Shown here: piece after piece, positions 17,149 to 26,764 of the stretch
How positions within the stretch are numbered: position 1 is the stretch's first letter
Layout: each line of letters begins with the position of its first letter
The notes under the pieces: generated by a model
Database searches by the model: none
What the model was told of the DNA's origin: nothing
Seen by the model: only the letters and a program-made list of their open reading frames with translations
Source: Anaerostipes sp. MSJ-23
GTDB lineage: Bacteria; Bacillota; Clostridia; Lachnospirales; Lachnospiraceae
NCBI RefSeq assembly: GCF_018918155.1
Contig: NZ_JAHLPY010000001.1
Location: 1-64,000, forward strand
Direction: 5' to 3'
Length of the DNA: 64,000 bases
Made by a program: the position numbers and the translations under genes

Positions 17149-18843
17149 CTACTTTGTTTCTTCTTTCTTTTTAAGGTCTGATTCATCAAATGCATCTTCG
17201 ATAGATCCTCCCGGATTTACCATCGGCCATACTTTATCATCCATGCCGATATGACAATCCAACACTACCGGTCTTCCGGCACTAAGAGCTTCTTCGAAGG
17301 CATCTTTGAATTCTTCCATATTGGTGACCTTTCTGGCGATCACGCCAAATCCCTGTGCAACCTTCACAAAATCCACTGGATCCTCAAACGTTGTATAGGA
17401 ATAATGTTCTTCATAGAATAAATCCTGCCACTGTCTTACCATTCCAAGAACACTGTTGTTAATAATAACTTCAATGATTGGAATGTTATAACGGGATGCC
17501 GTTGCCAATTCATTTAAATTCATTCGGAAACATCCGTCTCCTGCAATATTAATGACAACTTTGTCTGGATTTCCAACCTTGGCTCCAAGACTTGCTCCCA
17601 TTCCATATCCCATGGTTCCAAGACCACCAGACGTTAAAAATTTTCGTGGCTTATCATATTTGAAGAACTGAGCCGCCCACATCTGATGCTGTCCGACTTC
17701 TGTCGTAATAATTGCATCTCCTTTGGTTCTTTCATAAATCGCATTTACGATTCCCGGTCCTGTCAAACGGCTCTGATCATAAGATAATGGATATTTTACT
17801 TTATTTTCCATAACCTTTTTTACCCATGCATTATGGTTTTGCTGTTCCAGTCGGCGATTGATCACCGTTAATACTGCTTTTACATCCCCAATGATATGTG
17901 CATAAGTCATAATATTTTTATCAATTTCAACTGGATCAATATCAATCTGAAGAATCTTTGCATTCTTTGCAAAAGTATTCGGATTTCCAAGGACTCTGTC
18001 ACTAAATCTTGTTCCAATCGCAATCAAAAGATCACATTCGGAAACTCCAAGATCGGATGTCTTTGTTCCATGCATTCCAAGCATTCCGGTATACAAAGCG
18101 TCCGTTCCATCAAAAGCACCTTTTCCCATCAAGGTATCACATACTGGGCAGTGAACTTTTTTGACGAATTCTTTTAATTCTTCTTCTGCATTTGAAATCG
18201 AAGCTCCTCCTCCAACAAGAATATATGGTTTCTCGGACTCTTCAATCATTTGAATTGCAGTATAAATATCCAATTCACGGATATGTTCACTAGAACGAAT
18301 GATCTTTGCCGGAACTTCCTTTTCATACATTGCTTTGGCTGCCGTAACATCTTTTGGAATATCAATCAAGACAGGTCCAGGTCTTCCTGATTTTGCAATA
18401 CGAAACGCTCTTCGAATCGTATCAGCTAAATCATTGATATCTTTAACAATGAAATTATGTTTTGTAATCGGAAGGGTAATTCCCGTGATATCTACTTCCT
18501 GGAAACTATCTTTTCCAAGAAGTCCGACACCAACGTTGCAAGTAATGGCAACAATCGGAACAGAATCCATATATGCAGTTGCAATTCCTGTTACGATATT
18601 CGTTGCTCCTGGTCCGCTTGTTGCAAAACAGACACCAACTTTTCCTGTCGATCTCGCATATCCATCTGCTGCATGGGATGCTCCCTGTTCATGAGAAGTA
18701 AGGATATGTGTAATTTCATCTTTTTGTTTATATAATTCATCATAAATATTTAAAATTGCTCCACCTGGATAACCAAAAATCGTATCCACACCCTGCTCTT
18801 TTAAACATTCCAAAACAATCTGAGCACCAGTCAATTGTTTCAT
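17149..18843 (-). CDS. ilvB: acetolactate synthase, large (catalytic) subunit
   Basis: A 564-residue ThDP enzyme that condenses two pyruvates, or pyruvate and 2-oxobutyrate, in valine and isoleucine synthesis. The activating glutamate is in TSHEQGASHAADGYAR (about residue 50), and the FAD/regulatory middle domain includes TRFSDRVLGNP. The ThDP motif runs from GDGCFRMNLNELATA (about 430). No regulatory subunit gene (ilvN/ilvH) is adjacent, so it must lie elsewhere or be absent. It starts 21 bases after ilvD. Catabolic AlsS is less likely given the biosynthetic neighbours. Confidence 0.94.
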   Translation of the reverse strand: MKQLTGAQIVLECLKEQGVDTIFGYPGGAILNIYDELYKQKDEITHILTSHEQGASHAADGYARSTGKVGVCFATSGPGATNIVTGIATAYMDSVPIVAITCNVGVGLLGKDSFQEVDITGITLPITKHNFIVKDINDLADTIRRAFRIAKSGRPGPVLIDIPKDVTAAKAMYEKEVPAKIIRSSEHIRELDIYTAIQMIEESEKPYILVGGGASISNAEEELKEFVKKVHCPVCDTLMGKGAFDGTDALYTGMLGMHGTKTSDLGVSECDLLIAIGTRFSDRVLGNPNTFAKNAKILQIDIDPVEIDKNIMTYAHIIGDVKAVLTVINRRLEQQNHNAWVKKVMENKVKYPLSYDQSRLTGPGIVNAIYERTKGDAIITTEVGQHQMWAAQFFKYDKPRKFLTSGGLGTMGYGMGASLGAKVGNPDKVVINIAGDGCFRMNLNELATASRYNIPIIEVIINNSVLGMVRQWQDLFYEEHYSYTTFEDPVDFVKVAQGFGVIARKVTNMEEFKDAFEEALSAGRPVVLDCHIGMDDKVWPMVNPGGSIEDAFDESDLKKKEETK

Positions 18844-18864
18844 TTGTGTTGACCCTCTTTCTTC

Positions 18865-20529
18865 CTATTTATTGATTTCCAAAACTGCGCCACGGTTTCC
18901 AGAAGTAACCAAGGATGCATATCTTGCAAGATATCCTGTTGTAACTTTTGGTTCTCTTGGTGTCCAGTTTTCTTTTCTCTTTGCTAATTCTTCATCGGAT
19001 ACTTTCAGATTTAATGTATTGGCATCGATATCGATTGCAATAATATCTCCTTCTTCAACCAATGCGATTGGTCCACCTACAGCTGCCTCCGGTGATACAT
19101 GTCCGATACATGCTCCTCTGGATGCTCCAGAAAATCTTCCGTCTGTAATTAAGGCAACGCTTGATCCAAGTCCCATTCCCATGATCGCAGATGTTGGATT
19201 TAACATCTCTCTCATACCAGGACCTCCTTTTGGTCCTTCATAGCGGATCACAACAACATCTCCTGGTTTGATATCTCCACCTTTGATTGCTTTGATTGCA
19301 TCTTCTTCACAGTCAAAGACTCTTGCTGGTCCTTCCATCTTTAACATTTCAGGAGCTACTGCAGAACGTTTTACAACCCCGGAATCTGGTGCTAAATTTC
19401 CTTTTAATACAGCAATTCCACCAGTCTGGCTGTATGGATTGTCGATTGGGCGGATAACTTCCGGATTGCGGTTCTCACATCCTTTAATGTTTTCTCCAAC
19501 AGTTTTTCCTGTTACCGTAATAAGATCTGTGTGAAGAAGTCCTTTTTTATTTAATTCATTCATAACGGCATAAACACCACCAGCTTCATTTAACTCTTCG
19601 ATGTAAGTATGTCCTGCTGGTGCAAGATGACAAAGGTTTGGTGTCTTTGCACTGATAGCATTTGCTTTATCAAGATCCAGACGAATTCCTGCTTCATGTG
19701 CGATTGCAGGAAGATGAAGCATACTGTTAGTACTGCATCCAAGTGCCATATCAACAGTTAATGCATTTTCAAAAGCTCCTTCTGTCAAGATATCTCTTGG
19801 GCGAATATTCTTTTCCAGAAGTTCCATAACCTTCATTCCTGCATGTTTTGCGAGACGAATTCTTTCAGAATATACTGCTGGAATTGTTCCATTTCCACGA
19901 AGACCCATACCAAGAACTTCAGTCAAGCAGTTCATAGAGTTCGCTGTGTACATTCCTGAACAAGAACCACAAGTTGGACATGTTTTATTTTCAAATTCGT
20001 CCAATTCTTCTTTGGAAATTTTTCCTGCTGCATAAGATCCTACAGCTTCAAACATGCTGGAAAGGCTTGTTTTCTTTCCTTTTACGCACCCGGCGAGCAT
20101 TGGTCCGCCACTGACGAACACTGTAGGTACATTGACACGAGCCGCAGCCATTAAAAGCCCCGGTACGTTTTTATCACAGTTTGGTACCATAACAAGTGCA
20201 TCAAACTGATGAGCCATTGCCATACATTCAGTAGAGTCTGCAATCAGATCACGAGTTACAAGAGAATATTTCATTCCAACATGTCCCATAGCGATACCAT
20301 CACATACTGCAATTGCAGGAAATACAACTGGAGTTCCTCCTGCCATTGCTACTCCCATTTTAACAGCTTCTACGATCTTGTCAATATTCATATGTCCAGG
20401 GACGATCTCGTTATAGGAACTAACAATACCAACCAATGGCTTTTTCATCTCTTCTTTTGTGAATCCAAGTGCGTTAAATAATGATCTCTGAGGAGCATAT
20501 GCTTCCCCTTCTGTAAATTTGTTACTCAT
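18865..20529 (-). CDS. ilvD: dihydroxy-acid dehydratase
   Basis: A 554-residue iron-sulfur enzyme that dehydrates 2,3-dihydroxy acids to the 2-keto acids of valine and isoleucine. Cluster-binding cysteines are in PNCDKNVPG (about residue 115) and [18 protein letters not shown] (about 185). The C-terminal signature [12 protein letters not shown] is present. Length is normal. It follows leuB after an 84-base spacer containing a hairpin, and precedes ilvB by 21 bases. GGAGG precedes the ATG. Confidence 0.96.
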   Translation of the reverse strand: MSNKFTEGEAYAPQRSLFNALGFTKEEMKKPLVGIVSSYNEIVPGHMNIDKIVEAVKMGVAMAGGTPVVFPAIAVCDGIAMGHVGMKYSLVTRDLIADSTECMAMAHQFDALVMVPNCDKNVPGLLMAAARVNVPTVFVSGGPMLAGCVKGKKTSLSSMFEAVGSYAAGKISKEELDEFENKTCPTCGSCSGMYTANSMNCLTEVLGMGLRGNGTIPAVYSERIRLAKHAGMKVMELLEKNIRPRDILTEGAFENALTVDMALGCSTNSMLHLPAIAHEAGIRLDLDKANAISAKTPNLCHLAPAGHTYIEELNEAGGVYAVMNELNKKGLLHTDLITVTGKTVGENIKGCENRNPEVIRPIDNPYSQTGGIAVLKGNLAPDSGVVKRSAVAPEMLKMEGPARVFDCEEDAIKAIKGGDIKPGDVVVIRYEGPKGGPGMREMLNPTSAIMGMGLGSSVALITDGRFSGASRGACIGHVSPEAAVGGPIALVEEGDIIAIDIDANTLNLKVSDEELAKRKENWTPREPKVTTGYLARYASLVTSGNRGAVLEINK

Positions 20530-20554
20530 AACAACCTCCTAATACTACGGACAA

Positions 20555-20598
20555 GTCCTAAGGAAGGCCAAACCCGCTATTTTTCAGCCTTCCTGGAC
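20555..20598 (-). promoter_or_regulatory. intergenic hairpin between leuB and ilvD
   Basis: AGGAAGGC (20561-20568) pairs with GCCTTCCT (20587-20594) around 18 bases, and GTCC/GGAC flank it for a longer stem. On the minus strand no clean U-run follows, so it is more likely an mRNA processing or stabilising element than a full terminator. Confidence 0.5.
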
Positions 20599-20613
20599 AT
20601 TTTTCTTTTTTAA

Positions 20614-21699
20614 TTATTTTAATTTTTCGATGATCTTCTGACCCATTTCTTTACATCCGACCTGTTTCATTCCATCAGACATAATATCAACTGTACGATA
20701 TCCATCAGAAAGAACAGCCTTCACCGCATTTTCGATGGCATCTGCTTCTTGATCTAGGTCAAAAGAATAACGAAGCATCATGGCAGCAGATAAAATCGTA
20801 GCAATTGGATTTGCAATATCCCGTCCTGCGATATCTGGTGCTGATCCATGACTTGGCTCATATAATCCGAATTTTCCTTCTGCAAGACTTGCGGAAGAAA
20901 GCATACCAATCGAACCTGTAATCATACTTGCTTCATCGGATAAAATATCACCAAACATATTTTCTGTAAGAATGACATCAAACTGTTTTGGATTATTCAC
21001 AAGCTGCATTGCACAGTTGTCAACTAACATATGTTCATATGTGACATCTTCGTAATCTTTTGCCACTTCCTCTACGACGCTTCTCCATAATCTAGAAGAG
21101 TCTAATACATTGGCTTTGTCTACGCTAATCACATGTTTCTTTCTTTTTCTTGCAATGTCAAATGCTTTAATCGCAATTCTTCTAATTTCTTCTTCACTAT
21201 AAGTTAAAGTATCTGTTGCTACGCGAACTCCATCTACTTCTTCTGTATGGCGTTCTCCAAAATACAGACCTCCGGTCAGCTCACGCATAATGACCATATC
21301 AAATCCGTCACCAATGACCTCATCTCTTAAAGGACATGCCTTTTTTAATTCTTCATATAAATATGCCGGACGAATATTCGCAAACAATCCTAAAGATTTT
21401 CTAAGGGCAAGAAGTCCTGCCTCCGGTCTTAAGTTTGCAGGAAGTTTATACCATGGAGAAGTACTTGTATTTCCTCCAATAGATCCCATTAAAACGGCAT
21501 CACTTTTCTTTGCGATTTCCAGTGCTTCCTCTGTCAGAGGTTTTCCATAAGCATCAATGGATGCACCTCCCATCAAAATTTGTGTGTAAGAAAATGTATG
21601 CCCAAACTTTTCTCCCACTGCGTCCAGAACGTTCATTGCCTCTGTTACAATTTCTGGTCCAATTCCGTCACCTTTAATGACTGCTAAATTACAATTCAT
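20614..21699 (-). CDS. leuB: 3-isopropylmalate dehydrogenase
   Basis: A 361-residue NAD-dependent decarboxylating dehydrogenase of leucine synthesis. It opens NLAVIKGDGIGPEIVTEAMN, contains the substrate block LRKSLGLFANIRPA (about 95-110) and the signature NMFGDILSDEASMITGSIGM (about 245-265). YEPSHGSAPDIAGRDIANP binds NAD. It starts the metabolic part of the run, about 50 bases after azlD. leuA and leuCD are not in the window, so the pathway is split in this genome. GGAGG precedes the ATG. Confidence 0.96.
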   Translation of the reverse strand: MNCNLAVIKGDGIGPEIVTEAMNVLDAVGEKFGHTFSYTQILMGGASIDAYGKPLTEEALEIAKKSDAVLMGSIGGNTSTSPWYKLPANLRPEAGLLALRKSLGLFANIRPAYLYEELKKACPLRDEVIGDGFDMVIMRELTGGLYFGERHTEEVDGVRVATDTLTYSEEEIRRIAIKAFDIARKRKKHVISVDKANVLDSSRLWRSVVEEVAKDYEDVTYEHMLVDNCAMQLVNNPKQFDVILTENMFGDILSDEASMITGSIGMLSSASLAEGKFGLYEPSHGSAPDIAGRDIANPIATILSAAMMLRYSFDLDQEADAIENAVKAVLSDGYRTVDIMSDGMKQVGCKEMGQKIIEKLK

Positions 21700-21748
21700 A
21701 AGTTCCTCCTTTTATCGAATCAGAGTTTTAATCACTCTGTCTCTTACT

Positions 21749-22057
21749 TTATAATATAACCAAAACAGCAAATGCTGCCAGACATCCCACACATGCAACT
21801 GTTACCATATTCTTCTCCCATAATGCAAGGATCACTGCTGTTGCAAATCCCGCTGTGGATGCACGCCAGTTCCCGGTTGCAAAAAATACATCCGGAATAA
21901 TCATAGAAGCTAATGCTGCGTATGGTACATAATATAGAAATGATCTGAAAAAATGGTTATCTATCTTTTTTTGTATGGCTACAAGCGGAATCATTCTAAT
22001 TAAATAAGTAGAAACTGCTGTCACCACAATATAAATCAACAATCTATGAATGCTCAT
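21749..22057 (-). CDS. azlD: branched-chain amino acid exporter small subunit, AzlD-like
   Basis: A 102-residue membrane protein with three or four hydrophobic helices (RLLIYIVVTAVSTYLIRMIP, YVPYAALASMIIPDVFF, VACVGCLAAFAVLVIL). The Arg-Met-Ile-Pro block and PYAALASMI segment are typical of AzlD. The start at 22057 has GGAGG in the end of azlC and overlaps it by 14 bases, a normal arrangement for this pair. AzlCD exports branched-chain amino acids and related compounds in Bacillus; position beside leu/ilv genes supports that role. Confidence 0.88.
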   Translation of the reverse strand: MSIHRLLIYIVVTAVSTYLIRMIPLVAIQKKIDNHFFRSFLYYVPYAALASMIIPDVFFATGNWRASTAGFATAVILALWEKNMVTVACVGCLAAFAVLVIL

Positions 22058-22763
22058 CCTCTTCCTCCTCATCTATCGGAAAACAAATCGCTCCGATGGC
22101 TGCCGCTGCCAGCGTACAAATGATAATTACAAATCCACTGGATACAAAGGAAAGTGCTTTTACAAAATGGAATAAAAGACTAATCCCAGCTGAAAGAAAA
22201 ATCACAACAATAATGTGTCGATCATGCTTTGCCGGTGGAATAATAATCGCAAGAAGCATTCCATAAATGGCAAGTCCAAGAGCATCTCTTAAAATTAATG
22301 GCAAAATTCCTCCAGCTGCTGCCCCAAGGAATGTTCCAACGGTCCAGCTAATCCATGGAATTGTCATTAACGCATAAAAATATTTTGGTGTAATCTGCCC
22401 TGGTCTTCCACAAGAAACAGCAAAAATTTCATCTGTTACTTCAAATGCCATTGTCAGACGGTTTAAAATGGTTGCTTTTTTTGTTAATTTCTGTCCAATG
22501 GCAATCGACATAATGGAATATCTCAAATTGATAATAATTTGAGATAAAATCAATTCTACCAAAGATCCTCCTGCGGTTATAGAAATAATTGCCGCAAATT
22601 GACCTGCCGAAGTTACACAAGTTGCTGAAATCAACGTCAGAGCCCATAACGGAATTCCTTTCGATGCACCCGAAATCCCAAAAGCGAAGGAAACAGCTAC
22701 ATAGGCAAGTCCGATAGGGATTCCATCAATCAAACCTTGTTTAAAATCATCATGTGCTTTCAT
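22044..22763 (-). CDS. azlC: branched-chain amino acid exporter large subunit, AzlC-like
   Basis: A 239-residue membrane protein of the AzlC family with about six to eight helices. The N-terminal GIPIGLAYVAVSFAFGISG and the SAGQFAAI block near residue 55 are family hallmarks. It pairs with AzlD to export branched-chain amino acids, relieving excess when peptides are consumed. The end is unusually acidic (EEEEDEH), because this stretch doubles as the purine-rich ribosome binding site of azlD. The 233-base gap upstream holds the amidase promoter on the other strand; no T-box is seen. Confidence 0.9.
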   Translation of the reverse strand: MKAHDDFKQGLIDGIPIGLAYVAVSFAFGISGASKGIPLWALTLISATCVTSAGQFAAIISITAGGSLVELILSQIIINLRYSIMSIAIGQKLTKKATILNRLTMAFEVTDEIFAVSCGRPGQITPKYFYALMTIPWISWTVGTFLGAAAGGILPLILRDALGLAIYGMLLAIIIPPAKHDRHIIVVIFLSAGISLLFHFVKALSFVSSGFVIIICTLAAAAIGAICFPIDEEEEDEHS

Positions 22764-22928
22764 TTTTTACCCTCTACTACAAAAAATGGCCCGGTTTTAT
22801 AAAAAATCTTAAAGTACACCGAAGCATACTCGATGCTGCGATAAAATATCCAAAAATCGAGCTTATATATTAGGATAACACATTTGTTTTAAGAATGGAA
22901 ACTATTTTTGATGAAAGTTGGCATTTCA

Positions 22929-22957
22929 TTGAATTTCCAGACATTTTATCTTATAAT
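22929..22957 (+). promoter_or_regulatory. promoter of the amidase gene
   Basis: TTGAAT (22929-22934) and TATAAT (22952-22957) are 17 bases apart, 40 bases before the amidase ATG. The remainder of the 22764-22996 gap has no gene. A small CGCAGCAT...ATGCTTCG hairpin (minus) is seen near 22818-22840. Confidence 0.65.
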
Positions 22958-22996
22958 AGAAGTATCACTGAATATGTAAAGGGGTTATAATTTATT

Positions 22997-24415
22997 ATGA
23001 TTAAAAAAAATATGATTTGTCTTGGATTATCTGTTGTGCTTTTCAGTAGCAGTATCATTCCAGCTCGGGCTACTGTTTCAGCCGGTGATTCTTTTAAAAT
23101 GAAAGATTACAGTACAAACAAGGTTTCTACAAAAACCGCCATTAATGCTAAATTTGATAACAAAGTCATCAAAACGAATATGCCGGGATTTATTGATCAA
23201 AACACTGCTTTTTATTCCGCCTACTGGGTTTTTGATCGCTGTTCTGAACTTGGTACAACTTATTCTTATTCCAGCAACACAAAAAAGATTACTTTTAAAC
23301 GAGGATCTTCTACGGTGGTAATGAAGCTTGGCAGCACTTCCGCTACTTTAAACAATAAGACATTCAAATTGTCTGCTGCTCCAAAAAAAGTGTATTATTA
23401 TGGAAATAAGAAAAACTATATCATGGTACCAGGTGGTATTTTAGCTGAAAAACTTGGTTTTTCTTACAAATGGAATAAAGATGCAAAAACTGGAGAGATC
23501 ACAAAGAAATCTTCTAGTTCCAATGCACCAACTCCAAATACTAATAATAACAATCAGACTGCTTCCATTACACCAAGTACAAAAATCACTGCTTCGGCAA
23601 ATAATTATTCTGTTCGGATTAAAAAACCTTCTGGTCTGAATACTTCCAGTATCACTGCAGATGATGATTACCATAACAAACGTCTTCGCCTCGTGATTAA
23701 AGGAAATTATAAATCACATTTTGCCGCATCATCTAATCACAATGTAAAGGCTTCGATAAACTATAGTGTTTCTTACAGTGGTGGAAAAACTTATGTAAAC
23801 TTAAAAACTTCAACAATCAAAGGATTTAGTGTTACACAGAATTCTTCCTATATTTATGTAAAATATGCTTCTCCACAAAGTATGTTTTCCCGTGTTATTG
23901 TCGTTGATGCAGGACATGGCGGAAAAGATTCAGGCGCAGTCGGAAATGGTTATGTTGAAAAAAATATGACGTTAAAAATCGTACAGGCTATCAAAAAGAA
24001 TTTTGATAAAGATGCAAAATATAAGGTTTATTATACACGCCTTTCTGACACTTATCCAAGCTTGTCCGAACGTTACCGCCTGGCAAATGAAGTTGATGCA
24101 GACCGCTTTTTAAGTGTACATATTAATTCTTCTGATAATTCTGCCAGTGGAACAGAAACCCTATATAAGACTTACAAAACTTATGCAGGAATTCTTCAGA
24201 AACAGGCATTAAACGGAATGGGTTATAATAGTAGAAGTTCTCATGACCGTGGCTTAAAATATCGTTCAGACCTTGCAGTGCTTAATGGTCCGAAAATGAC
24301 AACCGCACTTGTTGAAATGGGATTTATTACAAATAAAACAGAGGCATCTAGAATTAATTCTCGTACTTCAACCATTGGTGCAGATCTTTATCGTGGAGTT
24401 TGTAATTCTTTCTAA
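22997..24415 (+). CDS. secreted N-acetylmuramoyl-L-alanine amidase
   Basis: A 472-residue exported cell-wall hydrolase that cuts the bond between MurNAc and L-Ala. A signal peptide ends near RATVSA (about residue 29). A copper-amine-oxidase-N-like beta domain spans about 45-165, then a Ser/Asn/Thr-rich linker (173-195), an AMIN-like domain (about 200-290), and an amidase_3 catalytic domain (298-472). Zinc ligands are His307 in DAGHGGKDSGA, Glu321 and His375 in FLSVHINS. The catalytic Glu is in LVEMGFITN. It has its own promoter and a perfect terminator. A sporulation or separation role is possible. Confidence 0.93.
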   Translation: MIKKNMICLGLSVVLFSSSIIPARATVSAGDSFKMKDYSTNKVSTKTAINAKFDNKVIKTNMPGFIDQNTAFYSAYWVFDRCSELGTTYSYSSNTKKITFKRGSSTVVMKLGSTSATLNNKTFKLSAAPKKVYYYGNKKNYIMVPGGILAEKLGFSYKWNKDAKTGEITKKSSSSNAPTPNTNNNNQTASITPSTKITASANNYSVRIKKPSGLNTSSITADDDYHNKRLRLVIKGNYKSHFAASSNHNVKASINYSVSYSGGKTYVNLKTSTIKGFSVTQNSSYIYVKYASPQSMFSRVIVVDAGHGGKDSGAVGNGYVEKNMTLKIVQAIKKNFDKDAKYKVYYTRLSDTYPSLSERYRLANEVDADRFLSVHINSSDNSASGTETLYKTYKTYAGILQKQALNGMGYNSRSSHDRGLKYRSDLAVLNGPKMTTALVEMGFITNKTEASRINSRTSTIGADLYRGVCNSF

Positions 24416-24437
24416 GAACGAAAAAGAAAACCATTTA

Positions 24438-24477
24438 GACAGAATATGATATTAACCTCATATTCTGTCTTTTTTTC
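24438..24477 (+). terminator. terminator of the amidase gene
   Basis: GACAGAATATGA pairs exactly with TCATATTCTGTC around an eight-base loop and is followed by TTTTTTTC. Confidence 0.9.
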
Positions 24478-24493
24478 TTCGAAAATCTGTTCG

Positions 24494-24529
24494 CGAACGC
24501 TTGTTTCTTCCTATGGTTTATGCTATGAT
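24494..24529 (+). promoter_or_regulatory. lexA promoter with SOS-box-like operator
   Basis: TTGTTT (24501-24506) and TATGAT (24524-24529) are 17 bases apart. CGAACGCTTGTTTC (24494-24507) resembles the Gram-positive LexA site CGAAC-N4-GTTCG, with two mismatches, and overlaps the -35 box. A perfect GTTCGCGAAC also lies just upstream (24489-24498). Autorepression by LexA is the likely meaning. Confidence 0.6.
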
Positions 24530-24560
24530 AATCATATTAAACAGGATGGAGGAATAGCCT

Positions 24561-25181
24561 ATGCCAAAAGAACCATTAAGTGACAAACAACAGCAGATTC
24601 TGGAATTTATTAAACAGAGAATTTTAGAAAAAGGATATCCGCCGGCCGTTCGTGAAATATGCCAGGCTGTTCATCTTCGTTCTACTTCTTCTGTTCATTC
24701 TCATCTGGAAACATTAGAGCGCAAAGGATACATCCGAAGAGACCCAACAAAACCAAGAGCTATTGAGATTATCGACGATGAATTCAATCTTTCCAGAAGA
24801 GAGATCGCTCATATCCCGATCGTTGGAACAATCACCGCCGGAGAACCAATTCTTGCCGTTGAAAATGTAGAAGATTATTTTCCAATCGAACCAGGTTTGA
24901 TTCACCACAAAAAAGATACTTTTATGCTGCATGTTCGCGGAAATAGTATGATCAATGCAGGAATTTTTGATGGAGACCTTGTAATTGTTGAACGTCAGAC
25001 AACTGCAGACAATGGAGAAATTGTCGTTGCTATGATAGATGATTCTGCCACTGTAAAACGTTTCTTTAAAGAAAAAGATCATTATCGCTTGCAGCCGGAA
25101 AATGATTCGATGGAGCCAATCATTGTATCAGAACTTACCATCATTGGAAAAGTCATTGGATTATATCGTTCGATTCAGTAA
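24561..25181 (+). CDS. lexA: LexA repressor
   Basis: A 206-residue SOS repressor with a winged helix DNA-binding domain (1-65) and an S24 peptidase domain (85-206). The self-cleavage site is Ala93-Gly94 in GTITAGEP, the nucleophile is Ser129 in RGNSM and the general base is Lys166 in TVKRF. All are intact, so RecA-stimulated cleavage is expected. GGAGG precedes the ATG. The promoter holds a probable LexA site. It converges with the rsfS operon and shares a terminator hairpin with it. Confidence 0.97.
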   Translation: MPKEPLSDKQQQILEFIKQRILEKGYPPAVREICQAVHLRSTSSVHSHLETLERKGYIRRDPTKPRAIEIIDDEFNLSRREIAHIPIVGTITAGEPILAVENVEDYFPIEPGLIHHKKDTFMLHVRGNSMINAGIFDGDLVIVERQTTADNGEIVVAMIDDSATVKRFFKEKDHYRLQPENDSMEPIIVSELTIIGKVIGLYRSIQ

Positions 25182-25186
25182 CAAAG

Positions 25187-25222
25187 AAAAAACTCCCAAA
25201 GCTTTTGCTTTGAGAGTTTTTT
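25187..25222. terminator. bidirectional terminator between lexA and rsfS
   Basis: AACTCCCAAAGC pairs with GCTTTGAGAGTT around TTTT (one mismatch), with A and T runs on both sides, so it can act on both strands between the convergent genes. Confidence 0.85.
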
Positions 25223-25223
25223 C

Positions 25224-25583
25224 TTATTCAGAAATCAATTCTTCCACATTGACTTCTTTTCCATCTTTCCAAATTCTTTCCAGATCATAAAAAAGTCTGT
25301 TTTCTTTATCAAAAATGTGAATGATGATATCATTAAAGTCTAGTAAAACCCAGCTTCCTGCCCGGTATCCTTCCATCTGTTTCATTGGGTATCCAGCCTT
25401 CTCAAGCTCTTCTTGTACGTTGTCTACCATTGCCTGCACCTGATTTTTATTTGTTCCATCTGCAATGATAAAATAATCAGAAACAACGGAAACTTCCCGG
25501 ATGTCAATGACTTTGATATCTTCTGCAAGCTTATCATCCAATGCCTGATAAGCAATTTTTACCATATCTAATGCCTGTTCCAT
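25224..25583 (-). CDS. rsfS: ribosomal silencing factor
   Basis: A 119-residue RsfS/YbeB/Iojap protein that binds uL14 and blocks joining of ribosomal subunits in poor growth conditions. The block VVSDYFIIADGTNKNQVQAM and the C-terminal YRAGSWVLLDFNDIIIHIF (about residues 75-95) are diagnostic. A longer frame begins at 25616, but AAGGAG stands before the ATG at 25583. It is the last gene of the rplU-to-rsfS run, 10 bases after yqeK. Confidence 0.95.
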   Translation of the reverse strand: MEQALDMVKIAYQALDDKLAEDIKVIDIREVSVVSDYFIIADGTNKNQVQAMVDNVQEELEKAGYPMKQMEGYRAGSWVLLDFNDIIIHIFDKENRLFYDLERIWKDGKEVNVEELISE

Positions 25584-25593
25584 ATTTTTCTCC

Positions 25594-26157
25594 TTACAGT
25601 TTTCGATAATACTCATAGGTTTCTATTGTCTGGTGGCCAATCTTATTCCCTTGCGATTTCAAATAATCGATCGTCTGTTTTAAAATAAAACATGTACAAT
25701 CATTCAAATCTGTAAATGCAAGTTTTCTTGCTCTTGTAAGTCCCGGTATCATCTTCCGGTTTGGCTCAATATAATCTGCGATAAAAATAATTTTTTCAAG
25801 ATTTGTCATCGCTGGTTTTCCTGTCGTATGACATTGAATCGCAGAAAGAATTTCTTCATCGCTTTCTTCATAAAATTCCCTGGCAATATAAGGTGCCAAA
25901 GCAGAATGCATCAATTGTGGACTATCATGAAAAAGCTGTTCATCCATAATGTTATACTGTTCACATAATCGGCTTTGTTCTTCCAAAGCGTATCCTTTGG
26001 CACAGTCATGCAAAAGCCCCGCACGATAAGCTTTTGATAAATTTTCTTCAAAAGCCATCGCCATGCTTGCAGCTGTATAGGCAACACCGACTGTATGACG
26101 ATATCTGCTCGGTTTTAAATGTTCTTTGAGTTTTTGTTCTATCTCATTTGTGTTCAT
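25594..26157 (-). CDS. yqeK: HD-domain hydrolase YqeK
   Basis: A 187-residue HD-superfamily phosphohydrolase; the YqeK family splits Ap4A to ADP. Metal-binding residues are visible as RYRHTVGVA (His), LLHDCAKGY (His-Asp), HSALAPYIA and a later IADYIEPNR Asp. The start at 26157 overlaps the end of nadD by 14 bases; an in-frame ATG at 26166 is the alternative. The nadD-yqeK-rsfS order is conserved in Firmicutes. Confidence 0.9.
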   Translation of the reverse strand: MNTNEIEQKLKEHLKPSRYRHTVGVAYTAASMAMAFEENLSKAYRAGLLHDCAKGYALEEQSRLCEQYNIMDEQLFHDSPQLMHSALAPYIAREFYEESDEEILSAIQCHTTGKPAMTNLEKIIFIADYIEPNRKMIPGLTRARKLAFTDLNDCTCFILKQTIDYLKSQGNKIGHQTIETYEYYRKL

Positions 26158-26749
26158 ATAAACCATTTCTTTCTATATAATCAATGACTGCTTCCGGAAG
26201 GAAAAAGTGAATGCTTTGCCCTGAAATATTTTTTTTCCGAATTTCATTAGACGATATTTCAATACTTGGGCTGCTCAGATGAAAAATTTTTCCATGATAT
26301 TTTTCTTCCAGATACTCGATCTGTGCATCAAGTGCACTTCTAGAATCATTTCTTGTTGCCACAAGTACATTGACCATTGATAAAATTTTATCCGGATCTT
26401 TCCATGTTTCAATCTGATACAGAGAATCCGCACCCATAATAAAATAATACTGATCTTCTTTGTTTTTCCTTTTTAATTCTCTTAATGTATCTACGGTATA
26501 GGTCGCACCTTCCCTTCGAAGTTCCATATCGCTGAATTCAAAATACGGAAAATCACGGATGGCTAGCTTAATCATATCAATTCTATTTTGCTCGGTAACT
26601 CCGCCACTGATTGTTTTGTACATTGGATTCTTATTTGGCATAACAAGAATTTTATCCAAACCAAATTCCTCTTTTGCAGATTGTCCAAGAATCAAATGTC
26701 CAAAATGAATCGGGTTAAATGTGCCCCCAAGAATTCCTATCTTTTTCAT
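26144..26749 (-). CDS. nadD: nicotinate-nucleotide adenylyltransferase
   Basis: A 201-residue nucleotidyltransferase that makes deamido-NAD from nicotinate mononucleotide and ATP. The motif GILGGTFNPIHFGHLIL at the N-terminus contains the GTFNPIHxGH signature. The second signature SPSIEISSNEIRK is near the C-terminus. GGAG lies seven bases before the ATG at 26749; a TTG four codons earlier is not needed. It is 15 bases after yhbY. Confidence 0.95.
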   Translation of the reverse strand: MKKIGILGGTFNPIHFGHLILGQSAKEEFGLDKILVMPNKNPMYKTISGGVTEQNRIDMIKLAIRDFPYFEFSDMELRREGATYTVDTLRELKRKNKEDQYYFIMGADSLYQIETWKDPDKILSMVNVLVATRNDSRSALDAQIEYLEEKYHGKIFHLSSPSIEISSNEIRKKNISGQSIHFFLPEAVIDYIERNGLYEHK

Positions 26750-26764
26750 TTTTTTCTCCAAAGA

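Noticed and set aside
22764-22996. Possible T-box or leader peptide ahead of azlC-leuB
   Set aside because: No TGGNACCGCG T-box sequence or run of Leu/Ile/Val codons is present; the space is short and shared with the amidase promoter.
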